Positions 14,594 through 15,380 of a stretch of 15,380 bases of DNA are shown here, piece after piece. Below the pieces are notes generated by a model. It saw only the letters and a list, made by a program, of their open reading frames with translations, had not been told where the DNA came from and searched no databases. Location of the stretch: assembly GCF_900142955.1 (NCBI RefSeq), contig NZ_FRCP01000033.1:1-15380 (forward strand), read 5' to 3'. This DNA comes from Anaerosporobacter mobilis DSM 15930. Lineage in GTDB: Bacteria > Bacillota > Clostridia > Lachnospirales > Lachnospiraceae. Within the stretch, counting starts at the first letter, position 1; the number at the start of each line of letters is the position of its first letter. Made by a program: the position numbers and the translations under genes.

Positions 14594-14700
14594 TTGAATA
14601 GTATAACAGAATCTCTACACAATTTCTATCTTTGCCAAGGTGATATTAATTAGGGAAATAAGTTATGCACCGTAGAATAGTGTCAGACAATAGGTCAGGT
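14594..14700. other. Gene-free spacer
   Basis: It separates the AraC-family gene from the rRNA promoters. I see no reading frame or clear structure in it. Confidence 0.5.
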
Positions 14701-14726
14701 ATTCAAATATATAATTAAAATTATTG

Positions 14727-14755
14727 TTGACAGTTATATTTGAATGTGATAATAT
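14727..14755 (+). promoter_or_regulatory. rRNA operon promoter P1
   Basis: TTGACA (14727-14732), a 17-nt spacer and TAATAT (14750-14755). A perfect 11-bp inverted repeat (14701-14711, 14735-14745) spans the -35 box, with its right arm inside the spacer. Confidence 0.85.
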
Positions 14756-14810
14756 AAATAAGTTGCCAGAACGAATTGTTTGTATTGTTTGAAACAATTA
14801 GAAAAAATAC

Positions 14811-14839
14811 TTGACAATCGTTTTTGAATCGTATATACT
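14811..14839 (+). promoter_or_regulatory. rRNA operon promoter P2
   Basis: TTGACA (14811-14816), a 17-nt spacer and TATACT (14834-14839). The start near 14846 gives a leader of about 340 nt before 16S. Tandem strong promoters are normal for rRNA operons. Confidence 0.9.
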
Positions 14840-14845
14840 GATGAA

Positions 14846-15187
14846 GTTGCATTTGATACTAATGCTGATGATGAAGCAACAAAGAACATTAGAGAACAAA
14901 TTTTCACTGTGTTGAAATTTGTTGAAAATGTAAAGTAATGAACATTGAAAATTGAACAGTGAAACAACCCTGAAAATTCTAATCGTATTCACAAGTTTTA
15001 CTTGATAGAATACGAAAAAGATTTTCAATAAATAAACGAACCGTATCATTGAGAGGAGTTAGCAATAACAAATCAAATTTGATACACCAAGCGAACTTGT
15101 TCGCTTTTGTAAATTTATGTCGAAAGACATACGGAAACTAAAAGCCAGTTTTAGGTTAGTAAGTTCTGAACAAAGAGATCAAAATTT
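14846..15187 (+). ncRNA. rRNA operon leader with antitermination and processing structures
   Basis: A boxA-like segment, CATTGAAAATTGAACAG, lies at 14943-14959. A nested stem at 14971-15027 pairs TGAAAAT with ATTTTCA, CGTATTC (14984-14990) with GAATACG (15008-15014), and CAAG with CTTG. Two small hairpins follow: AAGCGAA/TTCGCTT (15089-15106) and ATGTC-GAAA-GACAT (15117-15130) with a GNRA loop. The region is removed during 16S maturation. Confidence 0.7.

Positions 15188-15380
<193 letters not shown>

Noticed and set aside
14842..14938. Plus-strand open stretch in the rRNA leader that reads DEVAFDTNADDEATKN...
   Set aside because: No start codon lies in frame after the preceding stop, and it sits directly behind rRNA promoter P2. 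It is taken as chance coding potential in the leader.
14734..15049. Minus-strand frames across the rRNA promoters and leader
   Set aside because: They run against two strong promoters and a structured leader, are rich in Phe/Ile from AT-rich DNA, and have no start signals.

Overview
The window is an AT-rich segment of a Gram-positive anaerobe. The 16S rRNA 5' part at the right edge, the lipoprotein signal peptides, the strong AGGAGG-type ribosome binding sites and the codon use all point to a Lachnospiraceae (clostridial cluster XIVa) genome. It resembles plant-polysaccharide-degrading Lachnoclostridium species such as L. phytofermentans. That genus call is recognition, not a database match.

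Left edge (1-987): the C-terminal end of an IS1182-type transposase runs off the left side. It is followed by a perfect 18-bp terminator hairpin and an IS3-like terminal sequence, then about 300 nt of unassigned DNA with small hairpins. A promoter and operator-like region follows for the next operon.

988-6979 is an alpha-glucan (malto-oligosaccharide) locus. It holds a solute-binding lipoprotein, an intercistronic hairpin, two MalF/MalG-type permeases, the 4-alpha-glucanotransferase malQ, and a LacI-family regulator with its own promoter. The inferred flow is that the binding protein captures malto-oligosaccharide, the permease pair imports it, MalQ disproportionates it in the cytoplasm, and the LacI-type protein senses the sugar state. 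No ATPase gene is present, so a shared ATPase encoded elsewhere is expected.

7196-7963 is a secreted cyclophilin-type peptidyl-prolyl isomerase lipoprotein, closed by a 132-nt imperfect palindrome. 8355-10588 is an OmpR-type response regulator and a sensor kinase overlapping by 4 nt, preceded by two stem-loops and closed by a long hairpin. 10896-12071 is an unrecognised lipoprotein followed by a small PH-domain-like protein, closed by another terminator.

12300-13595 is a Gfo/Idh/MocA oxidoreductase behind a cre-like site. It faces a convergent AraC-family regulator (13592-14485, minus) whose stop codon overlaps its own. From 14700 to the end is an rRNA operon start: two strong tandem promoters, a structured leader and the first ~193 nt of 16S rRNA, transcribed rightward.

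Five starts were moved downstream from the longest ORF (malQ, the LacI regulator, the response regulator, the 10896 lipoprotein and the AraC regulator) because a good ribosome binding site sits at the proper distance only from the internal ATG.
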